From: Candidatus Palauibacter denitrificans
GTDB lineage: Bacteria > Gemmatimonadota > Gemmatimonadetes > Palauibacterales > Palauibacteraceae
Length of the DNA stretch: 36,726 nt
Reading direction: 5' to 3'
NCBI GenBank assembly: GCA_009841015.1
Contig: VXMQ01000092.1
Location: 1-36,726 of the forward strand
Under the pieces are notes generated by a model, which was given only the letters and a program-made list of their open reading frames with translations, made no database searches and was not told the DNA's origin. The position numbers and the translations under genes are program-made. Position 1 is the first letter of the stretch; each line of letters begins with the position of its first letter. Positions 1 through 8,530 of this stretch are shown piece by piece.

Positions 1-11
1 TGTCCGCGTGG

Positions 12-335
12 GTGCGGCGGGCGCTGCGGGACGCGCGGGAACGCGAGTTGAGGGGTGGCGCCGTCTTCGCCGTGCGCGAGGCGGAGCCGCGATACGGCAC
101 CGCCGAGTCCGCCGGCCTGCGGTTCGTCGATCTGGAAGTGAGGTTGCCGGAGCACCACCTGGAGGCGGTGCGCAAGCGGTACGGACGAACCAATTGGTCG
201 GCGGCCGTGGCGGAAGCGGTGTTCCGCCAATCCTTCATCCCGATGACGAAGGAGGAGGCACTCGCCATGCGCGGCGTGGGATGGGCGGGAGATCTGGACG
301 AGATGCGAGACGGCGACTCGATCGAGCTCCTGTGA
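12..335 (+). CDS. vapB: VapB-family antitoxin (5' end uncertain, possibly partial)
   Basis: Likely antitoxin that binds and neutralises the PIN toxin encoded immediately downstream and represses the operon. The C-terminal part carries the pattern seen in many VapB proteins: a short conserved stretch (LEVRLPEHHLEAV, then NWSAAVAEAVFRQSF) followed by the toxin-wrapping tail EEALAMRGVGWAGDLDEM. The frame is open to the window edge at base 3. The GTG at 12 is only the first possible start; GTG at 72 or 138 would give 88 or 66 residues, nearer the usual length, so the start is not decided. The stop overlaps the toxin start by 4 bp (GTGA), typical of translationally coupled TA pairs. The family call rests mainly on the tail and on the partner gene. 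Confidence 0.72.
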   Translation: MRRALRDARERELRGGAVFAVREAEPRYGTAESAGLRFVDLEVRLPEHHLEAVRKRYGRTNWSAAVAEAVFRQSFIPMTKEEALAMRGVGWAGDLDEMRDGDSIELL

Positions 336-748
336 TCGTCGACACGTCCGCGTGGATCGAGTACCTGCGCCGCACGGAGAGCCCCTTCGACCTCTGCCTG
401 GACGACGCCGTACGGGCCGGAAATGCGATCGCCACGCCCGCGCCCGCGGTCATGGAGCTGCTCGCGGGTTGTCGCAGCGAATCCGAGGAGCTGGATCTGT
501 TGAAGCTGCTCGATCGTTTCGAGATCCTGATCCCCGACTCGCTGGGCCAGTTCGAGAGCGCAGCGCGGATCTATCGTACCTGTCGCCGCGCGGGGCCTAC
601 GGTTCGGTCCATGACCGATTGCATGGTCGCCGCCGCGGCCCTGCACGCGCGGCGCCCGCTGCTGGCCCGGAATCGCGACTTCGACACCATCGCCCGGCAC
701 ACGGGACTCGAACTCGTGGTGCCGCAGGTGCCGGAATCGCGCCCCTGA
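332..748 (+). CDS. vapC: VapC-type PIN-domain ribonuclease toxin
   Basis: A 138-residue PIN-domain protein, the usual VapC length, predicted to be a Mg2+-dependent RNase held inactive by the upstream antitoxin. It opens with IVDTSAWIEYL, where D4 is the first acidic metal ligand. E42 in VMELLAG, D96 in SMTDCMVAAAAL and D116/D118 in ARNRDFD supply the rest of the acidic site. The start is the GTG at 332, overlapping the antitoxin stop as GTGA; starting there puts IVDTS at the N-terminus as in other VapC proteins, whereas the longer open frame upstream is only the antitoxin gene in another frame. All catalytic acids are present, so the toxin looks intact. Confidence 0.9.
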   Translation: MIVDTSAWIEYLRRTESPFDLCLDDAVRAGNAIATPAPAVMELLAGCRSESEELDLLKLLDRFEILIPDSLGQFESAARIYRTCRRAGPTVRSMTDCMVAAAALHARRPLLARNRDFDTIARHTGLELVVPQVPESRP

Positions 749-806
749 GCGAGGCCCTCCGGCTATTCGAGGCACCCTTCGGATACGGCGGCTTTGCCAC
801 CGGCTG

Positions 807-2747
807 CTACGGCGGGACGTCGCTCCAGAGGGCGCTCGACCCCGTGTCGTACGGGACGACCTGCCCGTTGCCCTCGCCATCCGGCAGCACGAAGAGGGGC
901 GTTCGATCGGGATAGGCGTCGATGAGGCGCGCGTTCGCCTCCGGGCCCAGATCCCGGGCCCACAGCACGCCCGAGTCGCCGAGGCCGGGCAGGTCGCCGC
1001 GCCACAGGTAGTCGGTGAGGCCGAGCCAGCCGAGACGGTCTGACGTGGCCTCGCGCCGGCACCGGTCGGACACCTCTGCCGGTCCCTGGGCGCCGACGAA
1101 GGCGGCTTCGAGCTGGCACGGATGGTAGCGCCCGACCATCGCCCGCACGCTGTCCAGGCGCATTCCGCGCGCGGCGAGGCGGGCCGCGACGCGGTCCGCC
1201 CACAGTTCATGCACGAACACAAGGGTCGGCCCGGACTCGGAGACCACGGGGACGGGCGCGGCGCGGGCCGCGAGGCGCACGACGCGCCCACGCCCGCCCG
1301 CGGCCAGACCGTACCCGAGCGCGACGAGGATGAGAACGGCGATCGCGTCCGAAAGCCAGCCGGGACGGGCCGCGCGCGCGACGCCGATCGTCGCCAGCAC
1401 GAGGAGCGCGGACCAGGCGGGGACGGCCTCGCCGAGCATGCGCGGGCCGGCGATGAGGTCGTGGTGCCAGTACAGGGCGCTCGCCACGACGGGCAGCAGG
1501 GCCCACGCGGCGAGGATGCGCTCGCCACGCTCCAGGCGCCGCGCGAGGAGCAGGAAGAGGCCGACCAGCACGCCGACGGGGAGCACGGTCCCGAAGAGTT
1601 CGCGCCCGAGCGAAACGAGTTCGGTCGACGTGTAGCCGAGCGCCTGCGTGAAGCCGTACATGCGGCCCCAGGGGTCGACGTGGAAGCCGAGGCCGTGGCT
1701 GGGGCCGGCGGCGGCCGTGTAGCCGAGGGTGAGCGGGCCGCCGAAGAAGCGGGCGTTGAACCAGCCGAAGCCGACCGCGAACGGGAGGCCGCCCAGGGCC
1801 CACCAGGCGAAGCGGCGCAGAAGCCACGGCCGGTGCAGGCCCGGCTCCCGGCGCGGCGCGGTGAGCCACACGCCGGCCGTCACGGCGGCGCCGATGAGCA
1901 GGCCGGAGACGGGGCGTGTCGTGACCATGAACCCCATCGCGGCCCCCGCCGCCAGCGCCCACACGGCCCGCCCCGTCTCGGCCCGGAGCGACAGCCAGAG
2001 GGCGAGCGCGGCGAAGGCCGCAACCGTCGCGTGGTTCATGTAGGCCCCGGCGAGGGCCAGCAGCATCGGGCTCGTGACGGTGAGCAGGGCGCCCAGCCGC
2101 GCCGCCGCAATCCGACCCGGCAGCAGGCGCTCGAAGGAGAGGACGGAGAAGACGCCGAGCATTCCCATCGCCCCCGCCATCGCAACCCACGGACCTCCCA
2201 GGTGGATGCCGACGGCAAGCCACAGGGCGTGGGCCGGCGGATACTGGGCCACCCACCCCGCCGCCGTCTGCACCATGAACTGAATCGTCCAGAACTCGGG
2301 CATCGCGAGTGGAGGTCCGGAGAGCGTTCCGCCGGCGAAGTAGCGGGCCTGAATGAGCTGCACGCTCGCATCGTTGAAGAGGGTGCGTCCCTCGAAGACC
2401 ACCACCGCGACCGCGGCCGTAAGCGCGGCACCGAGAAGCCCCGTGAACGCGGCCACCGACCACGATGGCGGACGTGAGATGGCCCCACCGATCCGGGAAA
2501 GTACGCGGGCTCTCCTCCCCTTCCCGAACATCCCGACAAGGATGGCCCCTCCTGCGACGAGGAGGGTCCAGACGCCGGTCGACGCGCCCCACGTGTACCT
2601 CCAGTGCTCGAACCCCGACCGCCGCATGAGGTCGTCCAGTGTGCCCGGAGGCGCGGCCGGATCGAGGACAACGAAGGCGGGGATGACGACAAGCACGATG
2701 AGCGCGAGGCCGACCACTCGCCGGCCCGCATCGAGGAATACGTTCAT
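807..2747 (-). CDS. Polytopic membrane protein, GT-C/ArnT-like glycosyltransferase fold
   Basis: A 646-residue inner-membrane protein with an N-terminal hydrophobic helix (residues about 10-28) and roughly a dozen further hydrophobic segments spread over the first 480 residues, then a soluble C-terminal part. After an early helix comes an acidic loop (FNDASVQLIQARYFAGG) and later WVAQYPPAHALWLAVG. This layout resembles GT-C glycosyltransferases (GT39/ArnT/PMT-like), which use lipid-linked sugars at the outer face of the membrane. I see no diagnostic motif fixing the substrate, so the enzymatic call is tentative. It converges on vapC with a 58-bp gap and is divergent from the ABC operon. The start ATG at 2747 has only a weak Shine-Dalgarno. 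Confidence 0.65.
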   Translation of the reverse strand: MNVFLDAGRRVVGLALIVLVVIPAFVVLDPAAPPGTLDDLMRRSGFEHWRYTWGASTGVWTLLVAGGAILVGMFGKGRRARVLSRIGGAISRPPSWSVAAFTGLLGAALTAAVAVVVFEGRTLFNDASVQLIQARYFAGGTLSGPPLAMPEFWTIQFMVQTAAGWVAQYPPAHALWLAVGIHLGGPWVAMAGAMGMLGVFSVLSFERLLPGRIAAARLGALLTVTSPMLLALAGAYMNHATVAAFAALALWLSLRAETGRAVWALAAGAAMGFMVTTRPVSGLLIGAAVTAGVWLTAPRREPGLHRPWLLRRFAWWALGGLPFAVGFGWFNARFFGGPLTLGYTAAAGPSHGLGFHVDPWGRMYGFTQALGYTSTELVSLGRELFGTVLPVGVLVGLFLLLARRLERGERILAAWALLPVVASALYWHHDLIAGPRMLGEAVPAWSALLVLATIGVARAARPGWLSDAIAVLILVALGYGLAAGGRGRVVRLAARAAPVPVVSESGPTLVFVHELWADRVAARLAARGMRLDSVRAMVGRYHPCQLEAAFVGAQGPAEVSDRCRREATSDRLGWLGLTDYLWRGDLPGLGDSGVLWARDLGPEANARLIDAYPDRTPLFVLPDGEGNGQVVPYDTGSSALWSDVPP

Positions 2748-2837
2748 GCCGGAGAAGCTACACCGGCGGCGCCGGCCTGTCTGCGATCACCCGGCCGCTG
2801 TTGGCCGGGAACGGGCGGTCGGCAGGCCCGGCGGCGC

Positions 2838-2865
2838 TTGACTCGCACCGCGACCGATCTACCTT
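2838..2865 (+). promoter_or_regulatory. Candidate sigma70-type promoter of the ABC operon
   Basis: TTGACT at 2838-2843 and TACCTT at 2860-2865 are separated by 16 bp and lie 45 bp upstream of the ABC ATPase start at 2911. The -35 matches five of six consensus bases; the -10 keeps TA....T. It is the only good candidate in the 163-bp divergent gap. Confidence 0.5.
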
Positions 2866-2910
2866 TCCCGCCCCGTCGCACACCTCCAAAACGGATCCGA
2901 TGTCACTCTC

Positions 2911-3960
2911 ATGTCACTCGTATCGCTGACCGATGTCGTGAAGAGGTTCGGCGAGACCGTCGCGGTGGATTCCGCGACGTTCTCGATCGACCGCGGCGAA
3001 GTCGTCGGCTTCCTGGGGCCGAACGGCGCCGGCAAGACGACGACCATGCGGCTCCTCACGCAGTATCTCGAACCGGATGGGGGCGCGATCTCCATCGATG
3101 GCCTGTCCATCGAGGACCACCCCGTTGAACTGCGGCGCCGCATCGGCTACCTGCCCGAGACGAACCCGCTGTACCGCGACATGCTGGCCGGCGAATACAT
3201 CACGTTCATGGGCCGGCTGCGCGGAATGACCACCGGCGAGATCCGCGCGCGGACGGACGATGTCGTCGCGCAGACCGGCATCGAAGCCGTTTACTACCGT
3301 CCGATCAACCAGCTCTCGAAGGGATACCGGCAGCGCGTGGGCCTCGCGCAGGCCATCCTCTCGCAGCCGGAGATTCTCATCCTCGACGCACCGACCGAGG
3401 GGCTCGACCCGAACCAGCGCGTCGAGATCCGCAGCCTCATCCGCGACGTGGGGACCGACCGCACCGTCCTCCTGAGCACGCATGTGATGCAGGAGGTGCG
3501 GAAGACGTGCTCGCGCGTCGTCATCATCAACGAGGGGCGCATCGTCGCCGATGGCTCCGTCGATGCGCTCGTCGCCGGACATGGCGGCGCCCGGGTGATG
3601 GTCGAACTCGAAGCTCCCGCGGACGCCGCCGCGGAGGCCATGGGCGGCCTCCCCTCCGTAGCCCGCGCCGACGCTCTCGAGGCGGACGCGGGCGGGCGCG
3701 CCCGGTTCGCGATCGAGGGTGCGTCCGGCGAGGACCCGCGGCCGGACGTCTCGCGACTCGCCGCCGCGCGGGGCTGGACTTTGTGGGAGCTGCACCTCGC
3801 CCAGGCCAGCCTGGAGGATCTCTTCCACCGGCTCACCGCCGAGAGCGCGGGACCGCCCGACGAGACGGGCGACGAGACGGCCGACGAAGCCAGCGGCGAG
3901 ACCCCTGGCCAGACGTCCGACGAGGCGCCGGTTGAAGCCGCCGGGGAGGTGGAGGGATGA
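2911..3960 (+). CDS. ABC transporter ATP-binding protein (GldA-like)
   Basis: A 349-residue ATPase subunit that would power the membrane partner encoded next. Walker A is GPNGAGKT (36-43), the signature is LSKGYRQ (135-141), Walker B is ILILD (155-159) and the switch histidine is H191. DAPTEGLDPNQ resembles GldA/NosF-type subunits of ABC-2 exporters. At position 160 the usual catalytic glutamate after Walker B is alanine (DAPT instead of DEPT), with E163 nearby. After a regulatory region to about residue 305 there is a low-complexity acidic, Thr-rich tail of repeated DE and GE pairs. The stop overlaps the next start by 4 bp (ATGA at 3957-3960). ATG at 2911 is chosen because it leads straight into the conserved N-terminal strand; the ATG at 2900 is in another frame. 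Confidence 0.92.
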   Translation: MSLVSLTDVVKRFGETVAVDSATFSIDRGEVVGFLGPNGAGKTTTMRLLTQYLEPDGGAISIDGLSIEDHPVELRRRIGYLPETNPLYRDMLAGEYITFMGRLRGMTTGEIRARTDDVVAQTGIEAVYYRPINQLSKGYRQRVGLAQAILSQPEILILDAPTEGLDPNQRVEIRSLIRDVGTDRTVLLSTHVMQEVRKTCSRVVIINEGRIVADGSVDALVAGHGGARVMVELEAPADAAAEAMGGLPSVARADALEADAGGRARFAIEGASGEDPRPDVSRLAAARGWTLWELHLAQASLEDLFHRLTAESAGPPDETGDETADEASGETPGQTSDEAPVEAAGEVEG

Positions 3961-6212
3961 TCGGCCGCATCCTCACCGTCGCGAAGCGGGAGTTCGCGGG
4001 GTACTTCGACCACGCGACCGCCTACATCCTCCTCGTCATCTTCCTCGGGATCAACTTCTATTTCTACTTCCAGGAGGCCTACCTCCTGGGCGAGGCGTCG
4101 CTGCGGCCTATGCTGTCGCTCCTTCCGTGGCTCCTGCTCTTCTTCATTCCGGCCGTCTGCATGCGGTCGTTCGCGGAGGAGCGGAACGCGGGGACGCTCG
4201 AACTCGTGCTCGCGCAGCCGATCCAGGTCGTGGAGTTCCTGCTCGGCAAGTTCCTCGGCGTCCTCTTCTTCCTGCTGGTCGCCATGGCGGGGACGCTGGG
4301 CATCCCGCTCGGCCTCACGCTCGGCGCCGACCTCCAGTGGGGCGTCGTCTTCTCCCAGTACCTGGGATCGATGTTCCTCATTTCGGCCCTCATCGCGGTT
4401 GGCCTGTGGGCATCCTCGCTCACGAGGAACCAGGTGACCGCGTTCATCATCGGGGTCACGGTCAGCTTCGCCCTCTACCTCATCGGACTCCCCACGGTCA
4501 CCCTCTCTCTCCCCGGCCCGCTCGCGGCGGTGGCGGCGCGCCTGGGCGTGCTGGGGCACTTCTCGAACGTGGCGCGCGGCGTGATCGACCTGCGGGACGT
4601 CCTGTACTTCGCGGCGCTCGGCACGGCGTTCCTCTCGCTCACGTACTTCTCCGTCATGCGCGAACGCCTGAGCCGCGAACGGCCGGCGTACGGGCGGCTG
4701 CGCGTGGGGGTGCTCGGCCTGGTCGGGATCGCGATCTTCGCCGCGCTGGCGGGCGGGCAGGTGCGCGGCCGGCTCGACCTCACGCCCGGCAAGGTCTACA
4801 CGCTGTCCCCGCCGACGGCCGACCTGCTGGGCGGCGTGGACGACCTCGTCACGCTCAAGCTCTTCCAGTCCGCGGAACTGCCGGCGCAACTCGCGTCCGT
4901 AGGCCGGGACGTGGACGACCTCCTCCGGGATCTCGACGCGACCGGCGGCGCCAACGTGAACCTCGTGCGCCTGGATCCCGACGAGGACCCGGACGCCCGG
5001 GAGGAGGCGGGGCGGCTCGGCATCCGCCCCGTGCCCTTCCAGATCCTCGCCGATGACGAGACGTCATTTCAGGAGCGCTACTTCGCGCTCGCGGTCCAGT
5101 ACGCCGGTGAGAGTCAGACCATCCCGTTCATCCGGCAGACGGCGGACCTCGAATACCGTCTCGCCTCGATGATTCGCGCCCTCACGCGGTCGGAACACCC
5201 CACCATCGGGCTCCTGACCGGGCACGGCGAACTGAGCCTGGATGCGGGGCTTCGGCTCGCCCGCGGCCGCCTCGCCCTGGAGTACAACCTGATGGAATTC
5301 CGCGTCGACTCGACGACCGCGGCGGTGTCGGACTCCATCGACGTCCTCGTGGTTGCCGGCGGCCGGATGCCGCTGGAGCCCGCGGCGGGCGAGATCCTGA
5401 GCCGGTTCGTCGACGACGGCGGGAGCCTCTTCGTCCTTAAATCCGGCGTGACGGTAGACATGCAGGCGCGCTACGCGGGTCCCTCCTTCGATCCGGCGCT
5501 CGATTCGCTACTCCAGGTGCGAGGACTCGGCATCGTCCCGTCGATGGCCTTCGACTTGCTGCTCAACGAACGGGTGCAGGTCCCATCCGGCTTCGGAGCC
5601 GTCGTCCGGGAGTATCCGCTGTGGACGCTCGCCCAGCCAGCCTCCGGGCACGTGATCGTGGACGGCGTGGCGAACGTGCCGATCCGTTTCGGGAGCCCGC
5701 TCCTCGTCGAGGTTGAGGACAGCACTCTGGTCACTCCGCTTCTCACGACTTCGGATGGAGGCGGACGATTGGCGACCCCGCTCTCGATCGACGCCATGCA
5801 GGAGTGGGCCGCGGTCATCGCGCCGGATGGACAGCTCTCCGAGGAAGACATCGCGATGGAGACGCTCGCTCTCGCCTACACGCAGCCGGGCGGTGGCCGC
5901 ATCGTCCTCGCGGGTTCCTCGTCGTTCATCCACGACGAGACGCTTTCGCAATCGATGTCCGGGCTGGCCGGGATGGTCTTCTTTCAGAACGCGGTCGACT
6001 GGCTCGCCCAGGACGAGGCGCTGATCTCGATCCGGTCCAAGGACCGCGCTCCGCCGCTCCTCCTCTTCCCCAACGAATGGCTCCCGGACCTGACCCGCTA
6101 CGGAAACCTGGCCGGCGTCCCGCTGCTCTTCGTTTTCATCGGCGTGCTGCGGCTCGCACGGCGGCGGCAGGTGCAACAGCGCTCCTTCACCGAGGGAGGA
6201 GCGCTCACATGA
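3957..6212 (+). CDS. Fused ABC-2 permease and GldG-like auxiliary protein
   Basis: A 751-residue protein joining two polypeptides that are separate (GldF and GldG) in gliding bacteroidetes. Residues 1-240 hold about six hydrophobic segments and the ABC-2 permease pattern FAEERNAGTLELVLAQP after the second helix. A further helix near 245-265 (GVLGLVGIAIFAALAGG) leads into an external region of about 430 residues of the ABC_transp_aux/DUF4350 type, with TIGLLTGHGELS and DVLVVAGG, and a final anchor near 720-740 before a basic tail. It overlaps the ATPase upstream and the DUF4340 gene downstream by 4 bp each, so the three are almost certainly one operon. In gliding bacteria this ABC system assists surface motility; in non-gliders the substrate is unknown, and I infer only an envelope export role. 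Confidence 0.88.
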   Translation: MIGRILTVAKREFAGYFDHATAYILLVIFLGINFYFYFQEAYLLGEASLRPMLSLLPWLLLFFIPAVCMRSFAEERNAGTLELVLAQPIQVVEFLLGKFLGVLFFLLVAMAGTLGIPLGLTLGADLQWGVVFSQYLGSMFLISALIAVGLWASSLTRNQVTAFIIGVTVSFALYLIGLPTVTLSLPGPLAAVAARLGVLGHFSNVARGVIDLRDVLYFAALGTAFLSLTYFSVMRERLSRERPAYGRLRVGVLGLVGIAIFAALAGGQVRGRLDLTPGKVYTLSPPTADLLGGVDDLVTLKLFQSAELPAQLASVGRDVDDLLRDLDATGGANVNLVRLDPDEDPDAREEAGRLGIRPVPFQILADDETSFQERYFALAVQYAGESQTIPFIRQTADLEYRLASMIRALTRSEHPTIGLLTGHGELSLDAGLRLARGRLALEYNLMEFRVDSTTAAVSDSIDVLVVAGGRMPLEPAAGEILSRFVDDGGSLFVLKSGVTVDMQARYAGPSFDPALDSLLQVRGLGIVPSMAFDLLLNERVQVPSGFGAVVREYPLWTLAQPASGHVIVDGVANVPIRFGSPLLVEVEDSTLVTPLLTTSDGGGRLATPLSIDAMQEWAAVIAPDGQLSEEDIAMETLALAYTQPGGGRIVLAGSSSFIHDETLSQSMSGLAGMVFFQNAVDWLAQDEALISIRSKDRAPPLLLFPNEWLPDLTRYGNLAGVPLLFVFIGVLRLARRRQVQQRSFTEGGALT

Positions 6213-7144
6213 ATGCGAAGCAGTTGAAGGTCATCGCGATCGTGCTCGGCGTAGCGGTCCTCCTCTACCTGCCCCGGCTGTTCAGGGACAGCGGCGAGGG
6301 GGGGACGCTGGATGTCGGGGACGGTTTCTCCTTCGTTGTGACGGACTCCATCGCGGGCGTGGACATCGTGCTCGCGGACAACGCCGGCACGATGCGTCTC
6401 GAGCGGACGGACGCGGGGTGGACGGTGGACGGATACGCGGCGGACGAACCGAAGGTCCGCGATCTCCTGGAAGTGATCGGGCAGCTCTCGTCGTCGGAAC
6501 TCGTCGCGCGCAACCCCTCGAATCACGCCGGCCTGGGCGTCGCGGAGGGCGGTCGCAGCGTCGAAGTGCGGACGGCCGCCGGAGAGGTACGGCGCTTCCA
6601 TCTCGGCGACCGCGACACGCGATCCGGGGGCTACTTCGTGCGCCTTCCCGGCGACGCTGTCGTCTATCGGCTCGACGGGCCGGCCGGAGGCTACCTCAAC
6701 CGTGACCGCGACGGGTGGCGGCCGCGCCTGATCGCCTCCGTGGACACCGCCGGCGTGCGCGAAGTCCTCATGCGCCGCCGGGACCGGGAGGCCGTACTGC
6801 GCCGGAGCGGCGACGGATGGCTCGCGGGGGACGCGCCGGCGGACTCGGGGCTCGTACAGCGGCTCCTCGCCGTCCTGCCCTCGGTCTCCGCTTCCGGCTT
6901 CCCCACGGCGGAGGAAGAGGCAGCCGCCGACTTCACGCTCCCGGACGGATGGATCGAGGTGTTCTCGGAGGCGTCCGCGGATGTGACGGGCCGGCAACTG
7001 GAACTCTCGATCCTCCTGCTGGAGGACGAGGAACGCGGAGACTGGGTCGCCCGCCTCGCGGACGGCACGGAAGCCTTCCGGCTCTCCAGCCCCACCGTGG
7101 ACCGCCTGCTCCCGGAGGCGCTGGTCCCCTCGCCTGACGGCTAG
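6209..7144 (+). CDS. DUF4340 domain protein, ABC-operon partner
   Basis: A 311-residue protein with one N-terminal membrane helix (residues about 7-22, IAIVLGVAVLLYLPRLF) and an external domain. The pattern IVLADNAGTMRLERTDAGWTVDG, then RDLLEVIGQLSSSELVARNPSNHAGLGV and FHLGDRDTRSGGYFVRLPGD, is typical of DUF4340 proteins, which are regularly encoded after GldG-like auxiliary genes. The start ATG overlaps the upstream stop (ATGA, 6209-6212) and has GGAGG about 10 nt upstream. Biochemical function is unknown; the context suggests a periplasmic, membrane-anchored component of the same ABC complex. Its TAG stop shares a CTAG with the stop of convergent fumC. Confidence 0.85.
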   Translation: MNAKQLKVIAIVLGVAVLLYLPRLFRDSGEGGTLDVGDGFSFVVTDSIAGVDIVLADNAGTMRLERTDAGWTVDGYAADEPKVRDLLEVIGQLSSSELVARNPSNHAGLGVAEGGRSVEVRTAAGEVRRFHLGDRDTRSGGYFVRLPGDAVVYRLDGPAGGYLNRDRDGWRPRLIASVDTAGVREVLMRRRDREAVLRRSGDGWLAGDAPADSGLVQRLLAVLPSVSASGFPTAEEEAAADFTLPDGWIEVFSEASADVTGRQLELSILLLEDEERGDWVARLADGTEAFRLSSPTVDRLLPEALVPSPDG

Positions 7145-8529
7145 CCGGGCTCGGTCATCGCGCGAAAATCGAGGATCCGGTCGAGTTCCGCCGGCGCGAC
7201 GAGCCCCTGTTCAAGCACGAGTTCCTTCAGCGTGCGGTCTTCCGCGAGGCTGAGCTTGGCCAGTTCGGCCGCCTTGTCGTAGCCGATGACGGGCGCGAGC
7301 GCGGTGGCGAGCGCCGCGGTGGATTCCGCGTTTCGCAGGCAGCGCTCCTCGTTCGCCGTGATCCCCCGGACGCAGCGCTCGGCGAACGCGACGCTCGCCG
7401 TGGAGAGAATCCGGACGCTCTCGAGCAGGTTGTGGGCCATCACCGGGATCATGACGTTGAGTTCGAGGTTCCCCGACTGCCCGCCCACGACGATCGCGGC
7501 GTCGTTGCCGATGACCTGCGCGCAGACCTGAAGCACCGATTCCGCCATCACCGGGTTGACCTTGCCCGGCATGATGGACGAGCCCGGCTGCACCGCGGGC
7601 AGGTTGATCTCACCCAAGCCTGTGCGCGGGCCGGATGACAGCCACCGCAGATCGTTCGCGATCTTCGTCAGGCTCACGGCGACCGTGCGCAGCGCCCCGC
7701 TCGCCTCGACCACCGCGTCGCGCGCCGACTGCGCCTCGAAGTGGTTCGACGCCTCCACGAACTCGACTCCGAGGATGTCGCTCAGCGCGGCCGACATCCG
7801 CGCGCCGAAGTCGGCGGGCGTGTTGATGCCGGTCCCCACCGCCGTCCCGCCGATGGCGAGTTCCGCGAGCGCCGGCCGCACGGCCTCGACGCGCCGGATC
7901 CCGTGCCCCACCTGGCTGGCGTAGCCGCCGAACTCCTGTCCCAGGCGGACGGGTGTCGCATCCTGCAGGTGCGTGCGCCCCGCCTTGGCGATGTGATCGA
8001 ACTCCTCCGCCTTCTCCGCGAGCGCCGCGCGCAGCCGCTCCAGCGCGGGCAGAAGCTCGCGCTCGATCGCGACGAGTCCCGAGACGTGGGTGGCGGTGGG
8101 GATCACATCGTTCGACGACTGCCCCAGGTTGACGTGATCGTTGGGGTGGACGGGGCTGCGCGAACCCACGACGCCGCCCAGCAGCTGAATGGCGCGGTTC
8201 GCGATGACTTCGTTCGCGTTCATGTTCGTCGACGTGCCGGACCCGGTCTGGAAGATGTCCAGCACGAAGTGGGAATCGAGTTCCCCGGTCATGGCCTCGC
8301 CGGCCGCCCGCTCGATCGCCGCGCCGAGGTCGGGATCGAGGAGCCCGAGTTCCCGGTTCACGCGGGAAGCCGCCAGCTTGATCGCGCCGAGCGCCTCGAT
8401 GAAGCGGCGTCCGAAGCGGAGGTCGGAGATGGGGAAGTTCTGGCGGGCCCGCTCCGTCTGCGCTCCGTAGAGCCTGTCGGCGGGGATCGCCATCTCCCCC
8501 ATGGAGTCCTTCTCCATGCGGTGATCCAT
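7141..8529 (-). CDS. fumC: Class II fumarate hydratase
   Basis: Converts fumarate and malate in the TCA cycle as a cytosolic homotetramer without an iron-sulfur cluster. The 462 residues match the usual length. Visible landmarks are the opening MGEMAIPADRLYGAQTERARQNF, the TGSGTSTNMNANEVIANRA segment, the catalytic-histidine stretch AGRTHLQDATPVRLGQEFGGY and the fumarase/aspartase signature GSSIMPGKVNPVMAES. ATG at 8529 is preferred over the TTG at 8541: it gives the normal N-terminus and starts 1 nt after the stop of the DUF192 gene, indicating co-transcription and coupling. The far end shares a CTAG with the convergent DUF4340 gene, so the two stop codons interlock. Confidence 0.96.
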   Translation of the reverse strand: MDHRMEKDSMGEMAIPADRLYGAQTERARQNFPISDLRFGRRFIEALGAIKLAASRVNRELGLLDPDLGAAIERAAGEAMTGELDSHFVLDIFQTGSGTSTNMNANEVIANRAIQLLGGVVGSRSPVHPNDHVNLGQSSNDVIPTATHVSGLVAIERELLPALERLRAALAEKAEEFDHIAKAGRTHLQDATPVRLGQEFGGYASQVGHGIRRVEAVRPALAELAIGGTAVGTGINTPADFGARMSAALSDILGVEFVEASNHFEAQSARDAVVEASGALRTVAVSLTKIANDLRWLSSGPRTGLGEINLPAVQPGSSIMPGKVNPVMAESVLQVCAQVIGNDAAIVVGGQSGNLELNVMIPVMAHNLLESVRILSTASVAFAERCVRGITANEERCLRNAESTAALATALAPVIGYDKAAELAKLSLAEDRTLKELVLEQGLVAPAELDRILDFRAMTEPG

Positions 8530-8530
8530 G

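Noticed and set aside
1122..2477. A long plus-strand frame opposite the GT-C-like membrane protein.
   Set aside because: Composition is almost entirely charged, with Arg, Glu, Gly and Ala predominating. It mirrors hydrophobic codons of the real gene and has no recognisable domain.
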